A DNA stretch of 46,541 bases, from positions 1 through 46,541 of the forward strand of contig CAYVKY010000002.1 of assembly GCA_964452115.1 (NCBI GenBank). The letters are read 5' to 3'. Positions within the stretch are counted from its first letter, which is position 1. Every line of letters starts with the position of its first letter. This DNA comes from CAYVKY01 sp964452115 (GTDB taxonomy: Bacteria; Bacteroidota; Ignavibacteria; Tepidaquicellales; Tepidaquicellaceae). The notes under the pieces were generated by a model. That model saw only the letters and a list, made by a program, of their open reading frames with translations, was not told where the DNA came from and did no database searches. The translations under genes were made by a program, and so were the position numbers. Below are positions 33,231 to 41,754 of the stretch, one piece after another.

Positions 33231-33941
33231 ATGAAAAAGTTAATTTGTGTTTTGATTTTATTAATGTCAACAGCGGCATATTCTCAGTTCAAAAGCAGGG
33301 AAACGAGCGAAGCATATTTAGGCGCGGGAGTAGGGCTGAACGTATTCACAAATTCTGATGTATCCGGAATGTATCCGATGTTTGATATTGACAATTCATC
33401 ATTCCTCACAAACATTGCACCGTATTTCGGATATAAATTCAACAGCACATTTTCAGCGGAAATATCTCCGATGGTTTCAATTGCAAAAACGTATTCCAAA
33501 AACGGATTTTATTTCACTGACCAAAGCGGAAGTACATTATTTTATAAACCTCAGAATTTATCGCTTGCGATGATTCCGCTTCTGGCACGCGTGAAAATAT
33601 TTCCGTTCGCATCTGACCTGAAAGCAAGTAATCTCAAGGCGGGGTGGTATTCGGGAGCCGGAGCAGGAATAACATACCTGAATGAATCGTATGACAGCTT
33701 TGTGTATCTGGATAATAATTCATATAGTCCGATGTATTCACAGACAAACAGAAAATCTTATTGGACGCCCGTCGCATCGGTTTTTACAGGTTGGGAATCG
33801 TCAGCAAAATATGCATTCGGTATCGAAATCGGATATAATTTCATTCCTGCAAAAGTGGACAGAACCGACCCGCTTATGATTTCAGTTGCAAGTAATTTCA
33901 ATAATTTTTATCTGAATATTAAAGGAAGACTCGGATTTTAA
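33231..33941 (+). CDS. Outer-membrane beta-barrel protein
   Basis: Exported protein with a signal peptide (MKKLICVLILLMSTAAYS) and alternating aromatic strands (YFGYKFNSTFSAEISP, FAFGIEIGYN-like segments) that end in an amphipathic strand with a C-terminal Phe (IKGRLGF), the usual signal for outer-membrane insertion. The 236-residue size fits an eight- to ten-stranded barrel of the porin-like group found in Bacteroidota. No specific function is recognised. It is the last rightward gene before a convergent intergenic region. Confidence 0.72.
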   Translation: MKKLICVLILLMSTAAYSQFKSRETSEAYLGAGVGLNVFTNSDVSGMYPMFDIDNSSFLTNIAPYFGYKFNSTFSAEISPMVSIAKTYSKNGFYFTDQSGSTLFYKPQNLSLAMIPLLARVKIFPFASDLKASNLKAGWYSGAGAGITYLNESYDSFVYLDNNSYSPMYSQTNRKSYWTPVASVFTGWESSAKYAFGIEIGYNFIPAKVDRTDPLMISVASNFNNFYLNIKGRLGF

Positions 33942-33945
33942 TCAG

Positions 33946-33973
33946 TGTAAAATGTAAAGTGTAAAGTGTAAAA
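33946..33973. repeat. Seven-base tandem repeat (TGTAAAR x4)
   Basis: Four consecutive seven-base units: TGTAAAA, TGTAAAG, TGTAAAG, TGTAAAA, directly after the barrel gene and followed by a T-run. Low-complexity intergenic sequence; no function seen. Confidence 0.7.
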
Positions 33974-34025
33974 TTTTTTTTTTGACATGGCATGGCACTA
34001 TACAATTAAGAATTAAGAATTGGAT

Positions 34026-34038
34026 ATGCCGTAGGCAT
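34026..34038. repeat. Palindromic repeat ATGCC-GTA-GGCAT, copy 1
   Basis: Perfect five-base arms around GTA. The flanking bases (T before, TA then ..GTTTG after) also match copy 2, so the repeated unit is about 25 bases. Confidence 0.75.
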
Positions 34039-34075
34039 TAAATGTTTGTAGATATGAATACATTATTTATCTTTT

Positions 34076-34088
34076 ATGCCGTAGGCAT
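34076..34088. repeat. Palindromic repeat ATGCC-GTA-GGCAT, copy 2
   Basis: Same core as copy 1, in the same orientation, 50 bases away, with similar 3' flank (TACGTTTGCTG versus AATGTTTGTAG). Confidence 0.75.
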
Positions 34089-34166
34089 TATACGTTTGCT
34101 GTCGATTTAACCTCTAATAAATTGACATTTGAACATTGGTGAGAGTGAAATTATATTCTTATTATT

Positions 34167-34183
34167 GAACTCCTACGGAGTTC
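34167..34183. repeat. Palindromic repeat GAACTCC-TAC-GGAGTTC, copy 1
   Basis: Perfect seven-base arms around TAC. On the minus strand the core reads CCGTAGG, the same core as the upstream pair but with different arms, so the two families face each other. Confidence 0.75.
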
Positions 34184-34215
34184 TGTAGAAAATAAATAAT
34201 ATTTGCTATAATATA

Positions 34216-34232
34216 AAACTCCTACGGAGTTT
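34216..34232. repeat. Palindromic repeat AAACTCC-TAC-GGAGTTT, copy 2
   Basis: Perfect seven-base arms; differs from copy 1 by a compensated change in the outer base pair, which keeps the hairpin. Confidence 0.75.
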
Positions 34233-34293
34233 ATTTCTTCATGTTAATATCTAGGGCAATTACACAGGATTTGAATATTTGAGCAACTCTCAT

Positions 34294-35433
34294 TTACTTC
34301 AATACATCGCGTGCAATTACGAGGCGTTGAATTTCGCTTGTGCCTTCGTATATTTCGGTGATTTTTGCATCACGCAGGAACCGCTCAACGAGGTATTCGC
34401 GCACATATCCGTACCCGCCGTGAATCTGGATTGCTTCCAGTGCGCATTCCACGGCTGTTTTGCTGGCAAAGAGTTTTGCCTCGGCTGCTGCTCTTGAATA
34501 TTTTTGGTGTTCATCTTTTAGCTTTGCAGCTTTCCAAATTAAAAGCCGCGCAGCTTCAATTTTTGTCGCCATATCGGCAAGCTTAAATTGAATTGCCTGA
34601 AGATGCGATATCGGTGCATCAAAAGCTTTTCTTTCGAGCGAATATTTTATCGCAGCTTCAAGCGATGCCTGCGCAATTCCGAGCGCCTGAGACGCAATGC
34701 CGATTCGTCCGCCGTCGAGAGTTTCCATTGCAATCCTGAATCCGCTGCCTTCGCTTCCTAATAAATTTTCTTTCGGCACTCTCACGTTATTCAAACCGAT
34801 TGAACATGTGTCCGATGACCTTATTCCGAGTTTATCTTCTTTTTTTCCGATTTCAACTCCGTTATATTCCTTTTCAACAATGAATGCAGAGATTCCTTTA
34901 TGTCCGAGTGATTTATTTGTTGATGCAATCATCAGATAGCAGTCCGCCTGCGTGCCGTTTGTAATCCAGTTCTTCATTCCGTTGAGAATATAGTATTCGC
35001 CGTCTGCTTCTGCAGTTGTGCGCTGATTAGTTGCATCGCTTCCTGCCTCCGGTTCGGATAGGCAGAATGCACCGAGCTTTTCTCCGGATGCCAGAGGTTT
35101 CAGATACTTTTCTTTCAGCGCATCCGTGCCCCATTTTTCAATGCCGTAGCATACAAGAGAATTATTTACAGACATAATCACTCCGACCGATGCATCAACT
35201 TTGGAAATTTCTTCCATTGCAAGTGTGTAGCTGATGGTGTCCAGCCCTGCTCCGCCCCATTCCGGAGATACCATCATTCCCATAAAGCCGAGTTCCCCGA
35301 GAAGTTTTACGATTGTATGGGGAAATTCACTTTTGATATCGCGCTCTACAGATGTCGGAGCGATTTCTTTTTCCGCAAATTCTTTTGCAGTCCGCTTGAT
35401 ATATTTTTGTTCTTCTGAAAGTTCAAAGTCCAT
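34294..35433 (-). CDS. Short-chain acyl-CoA dehydrogenase
   Basis: Flavoenzyme that oxidises acyl-CoA (or reduces crotonyl-CoA in fermenters). The family motifs are visible: LGFMGMMVSPEWGGAG near 47, AFCLSEPEAGSDA near 123, the FAD/ETF loop YILNGMKNWITNG, and the catalytic base Glu363 in YEGTSEIQR. The 379-residue length is typical of butyryl-CoA dehydrogenases. It is the last gene of a leftward set with 3-hydroxybutyryl-CoA dehydrogenase and thiolase, which supports a C4 substrate. No electron-transfer flavoprotein genes are adjacent. Confidence 0.9.
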   Translation of the reverse strand: MDFELSEEQKYIKRTAKEFAEKEIAPTSVERDIKSEFPHTIVKLLGELGFMGMMVSPEWGGAGLDTISYTLAMEEISKVDASVGVIMSVNNSLVCYGIEKWGTDALKEKYLKPLASGEKLGAFCLSEPEAGSDATNQRTTAEADGEYYILNGMKNWITNGTQADCYLMIASTNKSLGHKGISAFIVEKEYNGVEIGKKEDKLGIRSSDTCSIGLNNVRVPKENLLGSEGSGFRIAMETLDGGRIGIASQALGIAQASLEAAIKYSLERKAFDAPISHLQAIQFKLADMATKIEAARLLIWKAAKLKDEHQKYSRAAAEAKLFASKTAVECALEAIQIHGGYGYVREYLVERFLRDAKITEIYEGTSEIQRLVIARDVLK

Positions 35434-35444
35434 AATCGTATGAT

Positions 35445-36302
35445 TTATTTTTTAGAATAATCGTAGAAACCTCTGCCGCTTTTTCTTCCGAGAATTCCGG
35501 CGGATACCATTTTTTTCAACAGCGGACACGGGCGGTACTTTGTATCTCCCATACCTTTATACAAAACTTCCATTATAAACAAACACACATCAAGTCCGAT
35601 AAAATCTGCAAGAGTCAGAGGTCCCATCGGGTGATTCATTCCGAGTTTCATCACTGTATCAATATCCTGCGGTGTGGAAACGCCTTCCATCACACAGTAC
35701 ATCGCTTCATTCAGCATTGGCATAAGAATGCGGTTTGAAATGAACCCGGGATAATCCTGCACTTCAACCGGAGTCTTTTCAAATGATAGTGACACATCCC
35801 TTATTGTCTCGTAAGTTTCCTGCGACGTGCAGTAACCTCTGATGATTTCCACCAGTTTCATCATCGGCACAGGATTCATAAAATGCATTCCGATTACATT
35901 TTCAGGTCTCTTTGTTGATGCTGCAATTTCCGTGATTGAAATTGATGAAGTGTTGCTTGCGAGAATCACGCCTTCTTTTGTGATTTCATCGAGCGCCTTG
36001 AAAATCGATTTTTTTATTTCAACATTTTCCGTTGCTGCTTCGATTACCAAATCAGCTTTGGCAGCGTCGTGCAGGTATGTGGAGTGCGAAATATTATCCA
36101 GTACTTTATTTTTTACATCTTCGGTAATAGTACCTTTTTTCACCTGTCTGTCAAGGTTGTCGGAAATTGTCTGAAGTCCTTTGTCAATGTATTCCTGCTT
36201 TACATCAATCAGGATTACCTCATACCCGTATTGTGCAAAGGTATGCGCAATACCGTTGCCCATTGTACCTGCGCCGATAACTGCAGCGGTTTTTATTTTC
36301 AT
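35445..36302 (-). CDS. hbd: 3-hydroxybutyryl-CoA dehydrogenase
   Basis: NAD(P)-dependent interconversion of acetoacetyl-CoA and 3-hydroxybutyryl-CoA. The N-terminal Rossmann motif is GAGTMG at residues 10-15. The catalytic region has NTSSISITEIA and GMHFMNPVPMMKLVE (His near 141), and the C-terminal domain has GFISNRILMPMLNEA. Length 285 matches single-domain Hbd. It sits 11 bases upstream of the acyl-CoA dehydrogenase gene and 24 after thiolase. A crotonase gene is not in this group. Confidence 0.93.
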   Translation of the reverse strand: MKIKTAAVIGAGTMGNGIAHTFAQYGYEVILIDVKQEYIDKGLQTISDNLDRQVKKGTITEDVKNKVLDNISHSTYLHDAAKADLVIEAATENVEIKKSIFKALDEITKEGVILASNTSSISITEIAASTKRPENVIGMHFMNPVPMMKLVEIIRGYCTSQETYETIRDVSLSFEKTPVEVQDYPGFISNRILMPMLNEAMYCVMEGVSTPQDIDTVMKLGMNHPMGPLTLADFIGLDVCLFIMEVLYKGMGDTKYRPCPLLKKMVSAGILGRKSGRGFYDYSKK

Positions 36303-36326
36303 AGCGTTTTAAATATTTAAATATTA

Positions 36327-37502
36327 TTAAATGTTTTCAACTAAAAGAGCGCTCGCTTCACCGCCTCCGAGGCAGAGTGTGGCAAGTCCGGTTTTTGCTT
36401 TCCGTTCTTTCATCGTGTGCAGTAATGTCGTCAATATTCTCGAGCCGCTCGCTCCGATAGGATGTCCGAGTGCAACGGCTCCGCCTTTCACATTCACTTT
36501 ATTAATATCAAGTCCTGCAATTTTAATCACGGATAATGCCTGCACGGCAAATGCTTCGTTGATTTCAAACAAGTCCACATCGCTGACATTTATTCCTGCC
36601 TTCTTGCAGATTCCCTGAATTGCAAATGCAGGTGCGGTGGTAAACCATTCAGGGTCCTGTGCAAAGGTGAATTGCGCCAAAACTTTTGCAATGGGTATTA
36701 ACCCGAGTTCTTTTACCTTTTCACCCGAGGCAAGCACAAGCGCCGATGCACCGTCGTTTATCTTTGATGCGTTGAATACGGTTACCGAGCCGCTTTTGTC
36801 AAATGCAGGTTTGAGTTTTGTACCTTTTTCGGGATTATACCTGCTTATTTCTTCGTCTTCCGAAATCGTTTCCGTTGAGTTTTTTGTAGTTACAATCACG
36901 GGCACTATTTCTTCAGTGTATAGTCCGTTTCTTGTTGATGATATTGCATTCTCATAACTCCTGATTGAAAAATCGTCCTGCTCTTTTCTGGAAATGTTAT
37001 ATCTCTGCGCGCAAATTTCCGCAGCATTTCCCATATGAAAATTATTATACGGGTCCCAAAGTCCGTCGTTTATCATTCCGTCTATAATCTTAGCATTGCC
37101 CATACGGTAGCCGCTTCTGGCTTTGTCGAGATAATAGGGTACGTTGCTCATTGATTCGAATCCGCCTGCAACCACGATATCTGCATCGCCGGATTTTATT
37201 GCCTGCGCTGCAAGCATCACGGATTTAAGTCCCGAGCCGCACACTTTATTCACCGTTGTGCAGGGAACCGATACAGGAATTCCTGCGCCGATGGAAGCCT
37301 GCCTTGCGGGTGCCTGTCCGAGTCCGGCAGGGAGCACACATCCCATAATCACTTCGGAAACTTTACCGGCTGCGATTCCGGCTTTTCTTAATGTTTCTTT
37401 GATTACGATTGAACCGAGTTCGGTTGCTTTAAATCCCGAAAGGGAACCAAGGTAACTTCCTATCGGGGTTCTTACAGCCGAAATGATAAAAACGTCCTTC
37501 AT
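36327..37502 (-). CDS. Acetyl-CoA C-acetyltransferase (thiolase)
   Basis: Condenses two acetyl-CoA to acetoacetyl-CoA or cleaves the product. The nucleophile is Cys88 (NKVCGSGLKS). The second catalytic His is in GGAVALGHPIGASGSRIL, and the C-terminal Cys is in LCLGGGEASAL. At 391 residues it is a typical AtoB/ThlA-like thiolase. With hbd and the acyl-CoA dehydrogenase it gives three of the four enzymes of the acetyl-CoA to butyryl-CoA route or short-chain beta-oxidation. Confidence 0.94.
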   Translation of the reverse strand: MKDVFIISAVRTPIGSYLGSLSGFKATELGSIVIKETLRKAGIAAGKVSEVIMGCVLPAGLGQAPARQASIGAGIPVSVPCTTVNKVCGSGLKSVMLAAQAIKSGDADIVVAGGFESMSNVPYYLDKARSGYRMGNAKIIDGMINDGLWDPYNNFHMGNAAEICAQRYNISRKEQDDFSIRSYENAISSTRNGLYTEEIVPVIVTTKNSTETISEDEEISRYNPEKGTKLKPAFDKSGSVTVFNASKINDGASALVLASGEKVKELGLIPIAKVLAQFTFAQDPEWFTTAPAFAIQGICKKAGINVSDVDLFEINEAFAVQALSVIKIAGLDINKVNVKGGAVALGHPIGASGSRILTTLLHTMKERKAKTGLATLCLGGGEASALLVENI

Positions 37503-37512
37503 TATTTTTTAA

Positions 37513-38277
37513 TTATTTTTTGTTGGCACTCAAAATAATATTGACGAATGAATCGGGCTTAAGGCTTGCGCCGCCAATTAATCCGCCGTCAATATCGGAT
37601 TGACTGAAAAGTTCACCTGAATTCTTGTCGTTCACGCTTCCGCCGTAAAGTATGCGCATACTTTCTGCAATTTCATCTCCGAAAATATTTTTTACCGATG
37701 TGCGTATCATTTTATGCATACTGTTTGCCTGCTCGGGTGTTGCGGTTTTTCCTGTGCCGATTGCCCAAACGGGTTCATAAGCAATTGTAATATTTTTTGC
37801 TTCTTCTTTTGACACATCTCTCAGGCAGAGTGTAACCTGATTATCAACTACTTTTTCATAAGAACCGTTTTCTCTTTGCTCCAGTGATTCACCGACGCAT
37901 AATACAGGTTTCAGGTTTGCCTTCAGGGCTTTTTTTAATTTCAGATTGATAAGGTAATCATCCTCAAAAAAGTATTGCCTTCTTTCGCTGTGTCCGAGCA
38001 GTACATATTTGCAGCCGCACGAAACCACCATATCCGCCGATATTTCGCCGGTAAATGCACCTTCATCTTTGTGATGGATATTCTGTGCGCCGATGCTGAA
38101 ATTACTGCTTGGAAATTTTTCCGTTACTGCATATAAAGAAGTAAACGGGGGGAACAGAATTATATCCGTGTCTGAATTTACTTCTGAAATTTTTGAGATG
38201 ATAGAACCTACAAGTGAAAGTGAATCTGCAACATTCATATTCATTTTCCAGTTACCTGCTACTAATTTTTTCCTCAT
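37513..38277 (-). CDS. tpiA: Triosephosphate isomerase
   Basis: Interconverts dihydroxyacetone phosphate and glyceraldehyde 3-phosphate. Active-site residues are Lys11 (GNWKMN), His near 96 (LLGHSERR) and Glu near 168 (AYEPVWAIGTG). The phosphate-gripping GGSVN and GGLIGGASL loops are present. Length 254 is normal. It overlaps gatB by four bases and is 10 bases before the thiolase gene in the leftward direction. Confidence 0.97.
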   Translation of the reverse strand: MRKKLVAGNWKMNMNVADSLSLVGSIISKISEVNSDTDIILFPPFTSLYAVTEKFPSSNFSIGAQNIHHKDEGAFTGEISADMVVSCGCKYVLLGHSERRQYFFEDDYLINLKLKKALKANLKPVLCVGESLEQRENGSYEKVVDNQVTLCLRDVSKEEAKNITIAYEPVWAIGTGKTATPEQANSMHKMIRTSVKNIFGDEIAESMRILYGGSVNDKNSGELFSQSDIDGGLIGGASLKPDSFVNIILSANKK

Positions 38278-39716
38278 GTCTTTGATTGGTTAATTTTATA
38301 TTTGTTTATAAGTTCATTTACAGTTTTAGGGTTCGCTTTGCCTTTGCTTTCCTTCATAATCAAGCCAACAAAGAATCCTCTTAATTTTTCTTTTCCGTTT
38401 TTGAATTCAATGAATTCAGCATAATTTGATTCAATTACTTTACTGACTATGGAAAAAATATCAGATTCATTTGTTATTTGCAACAAATCTTTTTCATTAA
38501 TAATTGCACAGGCATCCCTGCCTGTATTATACATAATATCATAAACTTCCTTCGCCGAATTCAGATTGATTTTACCTTCGGATACAAATTTAAGCAGAGA
38601 AGCCGTACGGCTTTCATTTATTATAAAATCTTTTATTTTAATTTTCCATTCATTAAGCATTCCCAAAATCTCGCTCAGCATCCAGTTGGCGCAGAGAGCA
38701 TAATCCGTTTGCACTTCCGCTGCAAGATTTTCAAAATAATCAGCGATGCAATTATCTGCCGTGAGCCTTTCCGCTGCATCTTCCGGAAGCGAGTACTCCG
38801 AAATAAACCTTAAATATTTTTCATCGGGAAGTTCGGGCATTTTACGGTTCATAATATCTGCATCAATAATCAGCGGCGGTAAATCGGGCTCGTTGAAATA
38901 TCTGTATTCAAAGTCTTCTTCTTTGAACCGCATTGCAAAGGTCTGTTTATCGCTTTGACTGTACGACATCGTGGCGTGAATTACATTCCCGCCTTCGTCA
39001 TAAATTGTTTTCTGTCTTTGAATTTCTGATTCAAGTGCATCATAAACACTTTTGAATGAATTCAGATTTTTGATTTCCGTATGTGCGCCCGTTTCACCGT
39101 TCACTTCCAGAGAAATATTTGCATCGTACCTCATTGCGCCTTCTTCCATATTGCCCGTGCTGATGTCAAGATAGCGCAGCAGCTGATGTATTTTTTTCAG
39201 GAATATAAATGCTTCTTCGGCAGATGAAATCACCGGCTCGGTAACGATTTCCAAAAGGGGAACGCCGCTTCTGTTGAAGTCAAGTAGTGTTTCATTACTA
39301 TTATTTATATGAATGGATTTTGCAGCATCTTCTTCGATGTGAACTCTTTTTATGCTGATTTGTTTTTGAGTATTATCTTTTTTGCGGATATTTATATAGC
39401 CGCCCGAGCATAAAGGCATATCATATTGCGTTATCTGATAACCTTTCGGCAGGTCCGGATAAAAATAATTTTTTCTTGAAAATACGGATTTTGTATTTAT
39501 TTCCGATTTGACTGCGAGAGCCATTTTTACTGCATACTCAACTGCTTTTTCATTAAGTACCGGCAGCACTCCGGGATGTCCGAGGCAGTATGGACAAACG
39601 TTCGTATTCGGGATATCCGTAAATTTATTTGCACAGCCGCAGAAAAGTTTTGATTCCGTATTCAGCTGCACGTGAACTTCAAGCCCGATAACGGGTATAT
39701 ATTTATCCTTCTTCAA
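38274..39716 (-). CDS. gatB: Asp/Glu-tRNA amidotransferase subunit B
   Basis: Part of GatCAB, which amidates Asp-tRNA(Asn) or Glu-tRNA(Gln). The family start KYIPVIGLEVHVQLNTESKL is preserved, with the metal-binding cysteines (FCGCANKF, NVCPYCLGHPG). The GatB/YqeY tail ends in MKESKGKANPKTVNELI. The longest open frame begins at an ATG at 39779 inside the photolyase gene and adds 21 residues with no resemblance to GatB. The TTG at 39716 gives 480 residues, the normal length, and is preferred here, though neither start has a good Shine-Dalgarno sequence. It overlaps tpiA by four bases. Confidence 0.93.
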   Translation of the reverse strand: MKKDKYIPVIGLEVHVQLNTESKLFCGCANKFTDIPNTNVCPYCLGHPGVLPVLNEKAVEYAVKMALAVKSEINTKSVFSRKNYFYPDLPKGYQITQYDMPLCSGGYINIRKKDNTQKQISIKRVHIEEDAAKSIHINNSNETLLDFNRSGVPLLEIVTEPVISSAEEAFIFLKKIHQLLRYLDISTGNMEEGAMRYDANISLEVNGETGAHTEIKNLNSFKSVYDALESEIQRQKTIYDEGGNVIHATMSYSQSDKQTFAMRFKEEDFEYRYFNEPDLPPLIIDADIMNRKMPELPDEKYLRFISEYSLPEDAAERLTADNCIADYFENLAAEVQTDYALCANWMLSEILGMLNEWKIKIKDFIINESRTASLLKFVSEGKINLNSAKEVYDIMYNTGRDACAIINEKDLLQITNESDIFSIVSKVIESNYAEFIEFKNGKEKLRGFFVGLIMKESKGKANPKTVNELINKYKINQSKT

Positions 39717-39747
39717 ATTTATTTTTTTCTTCCAGGTATCCGGGAAA

Positions 39748-41124
39748 TTAAATTTTGTTAACCTGATTATTGACGGCATTTCTGAACAAATATATTGAAA
39801 TTTCTTTCATTTTTAAATGGTCAACTGCCGGCTGAGGATAATCCGTTTTCTTATCCCATAGGTGAGGTGAGTGGATATATTTTGCGGGAACATCCTTAAG
39901 TTCGGGAATGTATTTTTTAATAAATTCACCGTTTGCATCAAACTTTTTGCTTTGAAGTCCGGGATTGAAAATTCTGAAATACGGCTGTGCATCGCATCCG
40001 GTTGATGCACTCCACTGCCAGCCGCCGTTATTATTTGCAAAGTCCAGGTCAATCAGGTTTTCTGCAAAATATTTTTCTCCCCATTTCCAGTCAATCAATA
40101 AGTCCTTTGTCAGAAACATTGCCGCCTGCATTCTTAACCGGTTGTGCATCCATCCTTCCTCCCGGAGCTGCCTCATCGCTGCATCTACAATGGGGTACCC
40201 TGTTTCACCGTTTTTCCATTTTGTAAATTTTTCAATGTCATTTTCCCATTTTATTGAATCATATTTTTCCCGAAATGCATTCGTCATAATATGAGGAAAA
40301 TGATATGTGATGTTGTAGTAAAATTCTCTCCAGAGAAGCTGGTTTTTCCAAACCTGCGCTCCTTCGTAATGAAACTTTTCCGCCGCAGTAAAGCATTCCC
40401 GTATAGATACATTTCCGAAATGTATATGCGCGGATAGTCTGCTCGTACCCTCAATGGCGGGGAAGTCGCGTTTGTTTTTATAATCGCAGATTTTGTTTCT
40501 GATAAAACTATCCAGTAATTTAAGCGCACTGCCTCGTCCTTCCGGTGATATACCGTTTAAAACTTCGCTGCCTTCAAATAATATTTCCATAACATCCTGC
40601 TGCTGAAGTTTTTTCAATGGTGTTTTGACCTGTGAAAATTGTTTCGCATCAGTTACCGAATAAAACTTATTTTTAAAAGGAGTGTAAACTGTATAAGGGG
40701 ATTTATCGTCTTTGACAATTGCAAGGGGAGGGCAGAGCATTGCATCATCAAAGAGATTCAAATTGCAAAGTGAATTTATTGTCCGGTCGCGTGTGATGCA
40801 ATACGGCTCGTACTGCCTGTTTGCATAAACATTCAGTCCGCCATAATTTTCTTTTAACTTTTTGAAAACATCAGTGGACGTTCCGTTTAAAATCTGAAGA
40901 GTAAAACCGAGTTTATTTAATTCCCCGCTTAAATGCATCAGACTCTTCAGCAGAAATTCAATTCTCTTAGGTCCAAAAAAATTGAATGTATTTTTATTTT
41001 TAATATATATGAATGCACAATTTTTTTGAACGCCCGTCTGACCGGATACAAAAGAGATAAATTCTTTTAATGCCGTGTTGTCTTCAACTCGCAGGTCTTT
41101 CCGGAACCAAAAGATATTAATCAT
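39748..41124 (-). CDS. phrB: Deoxyribodipyrimidine photolyase (class I type)
   Basis: Light-driven repair of cyclobutane pyrimidine dimers. The N-terminal antenna domain starts INIFWFRKDLRVEDNTAL. The C-terminal FAD domain has SRLSAHIHFGNVSIRE, NQLLWREFYYNI and GGWQWSASTGCDAQPYFRIF, with tryptophans of the electron-transfer chain (REEGWMHNRLRM region). At 458 residues it is complete. It is the first gene of the photolyase-gatB-tpiA-thiolase-hbd-acd leftward run and follows the small barrel gene by 12 bases. A light-exposed habitat is suggested but not shown. Confidence 0.94.
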   Translation of the reverse strand: MINIFWFRKDLRVEDNTALKEFISFVSGQTGVQKNCAFIYIKNKNTFNFFGPKRIEFLLKSLMHLSGELNKLGFTLQILNGTSTDVFKKLKENYGGLNVYANRQYEPYCITRDRTINSLCNLNLFDDAMLCPPLAIVKDDKSPYTVYTPFKNKFYSVTDAKQFSQVKTPLKKLQQQDVMEILFEGSEVLNGISPEGRGSALKLLDSFIRNKICDYKNKRDFPAIEGTSRLSAHIHFGNVSIRECFTAAEKFHYEGAQVWKNQLLWREFYYNITYHFPHIMTNAFREKYDSIKWENDIEKFTKWKNGETGYPIVDAAMRQLREEGWMHNRLRMQAAMFLTKDLLIDWKWGEKYFAENLIDLDFANNNGGWQWSASTGCDAQPYFRIFNPGLQSKKFDANGEFIKKYIPELKDVPAKYIHSPHLWDKKTDYPQPAVDHLKMKEISIYLFRNAVNNQVNKI

Positions 41125-41136
41125 TTATTGTCTGAA

Positions 41137-41754
41137 TCATAGTTTAATGCCTATATAAAAATAATTAATCAATGCATACCCGGATAGTTTCATTAAGGGA
41201 CGCCAGTTGCCTTCACCCGGTCCTTCGGTTCTGATAGAAAATTCGCCGCCGCTGAATCTCTGAACCCCGAAATGATATCCTGCGCAGGCACCGGAAAAAT
41301 TATATTGCATTCTTCCGAAAAGCGAAATCCCTCCCCCCAAAAATCGGGAATCGACTATCAGTTCACCTTTTATTCCCTCGAAAAAGGTTATCTTGTTATT
41401 GAATGCATTTTGAGCGATTGACGGCTGAAGATAAAATGTAAATGCGGAATATGTAGTGTAACGAATATTGTTAGGGGGCTGCGCCGAATATAAGTAGTCT
41501 TCATCTAACGCCGTATATGAAGATATTCCTAATCCGAATCCTGTGTAAAAATTATCTTTAATTTTAACGTTTGCTTCTATCAATATTCCTGACGTAAAAT
41601 GATTGCTCGAATCCCCGATATTTCCACTTTTACTGTACATCCTGTATCCTAAATTATACCCCGCAGAAAAAACAGACGGGAATTTATTCAAATTTTCCTC
41701 CTGTGCAAAGCACAATGAACCTGTGACCAAAAACAATAAGATTAATTTCCTCAT
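41137..41754 (-). CDS. Small outer-membrane barrel protein
   Basis: Exported 205-residue protein with a signal peptide ending near CFAQ. The sequence alternates aromatic and polar residues (FYTGFGLGISSYTAL, GRMQYNFSGACAGYHFGVQ) and ends in NYFYIGIKL, like a short beta-barrel. No family is recognised. It overlaps the preceding (upstream, leftward) T9SS protein by four bases, which suggests they are made together. Confidence 0.6.
   Translation of the reverse strand: MRKLILLFLVTGSLCFAQEENLNKFPSVFSAGYNLGYRMYSKSGNIGDSSNHFTSGILIEANVKIKDNFYTGFGLGISSYTALDEDYLYSAQPPNNIRYTTYSAFTFYLQPSIAQNAFNNKITFFEGIKGELIVDSRFLGGGISLFGRMQYNFSGACAGYHFGVQRFSGGEFSIRTEGPGEGNWRPLMKLSGYALINYFYIGIKL

Larger units (their letters stand above)
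33942..34293. other. Convergent intergenic region with small repeats
   Basis: About 350 bases between two convergent genes with no gene I can support. It holds a four-copy seven-base tandem repeat, a T-tract, an AATTAAG repeat and two pairs of CCGTAGG-core palindromes described separately. Short antisense frames here lack any protein-like signature. Confidence 0.7.

Noticed and set aside
34026..34232. Possible CRISPR array
   Set aside because: Only two copies of each palindrome, uneven spacing, no spacers of constant length and no cas genes.
34279..34497. Small rightward gene opposite the acyl-CoA dehydrogenase end
   Set aside because: It is the complement of conserved C-terminal acyl-CoA dehydrogenase codons.
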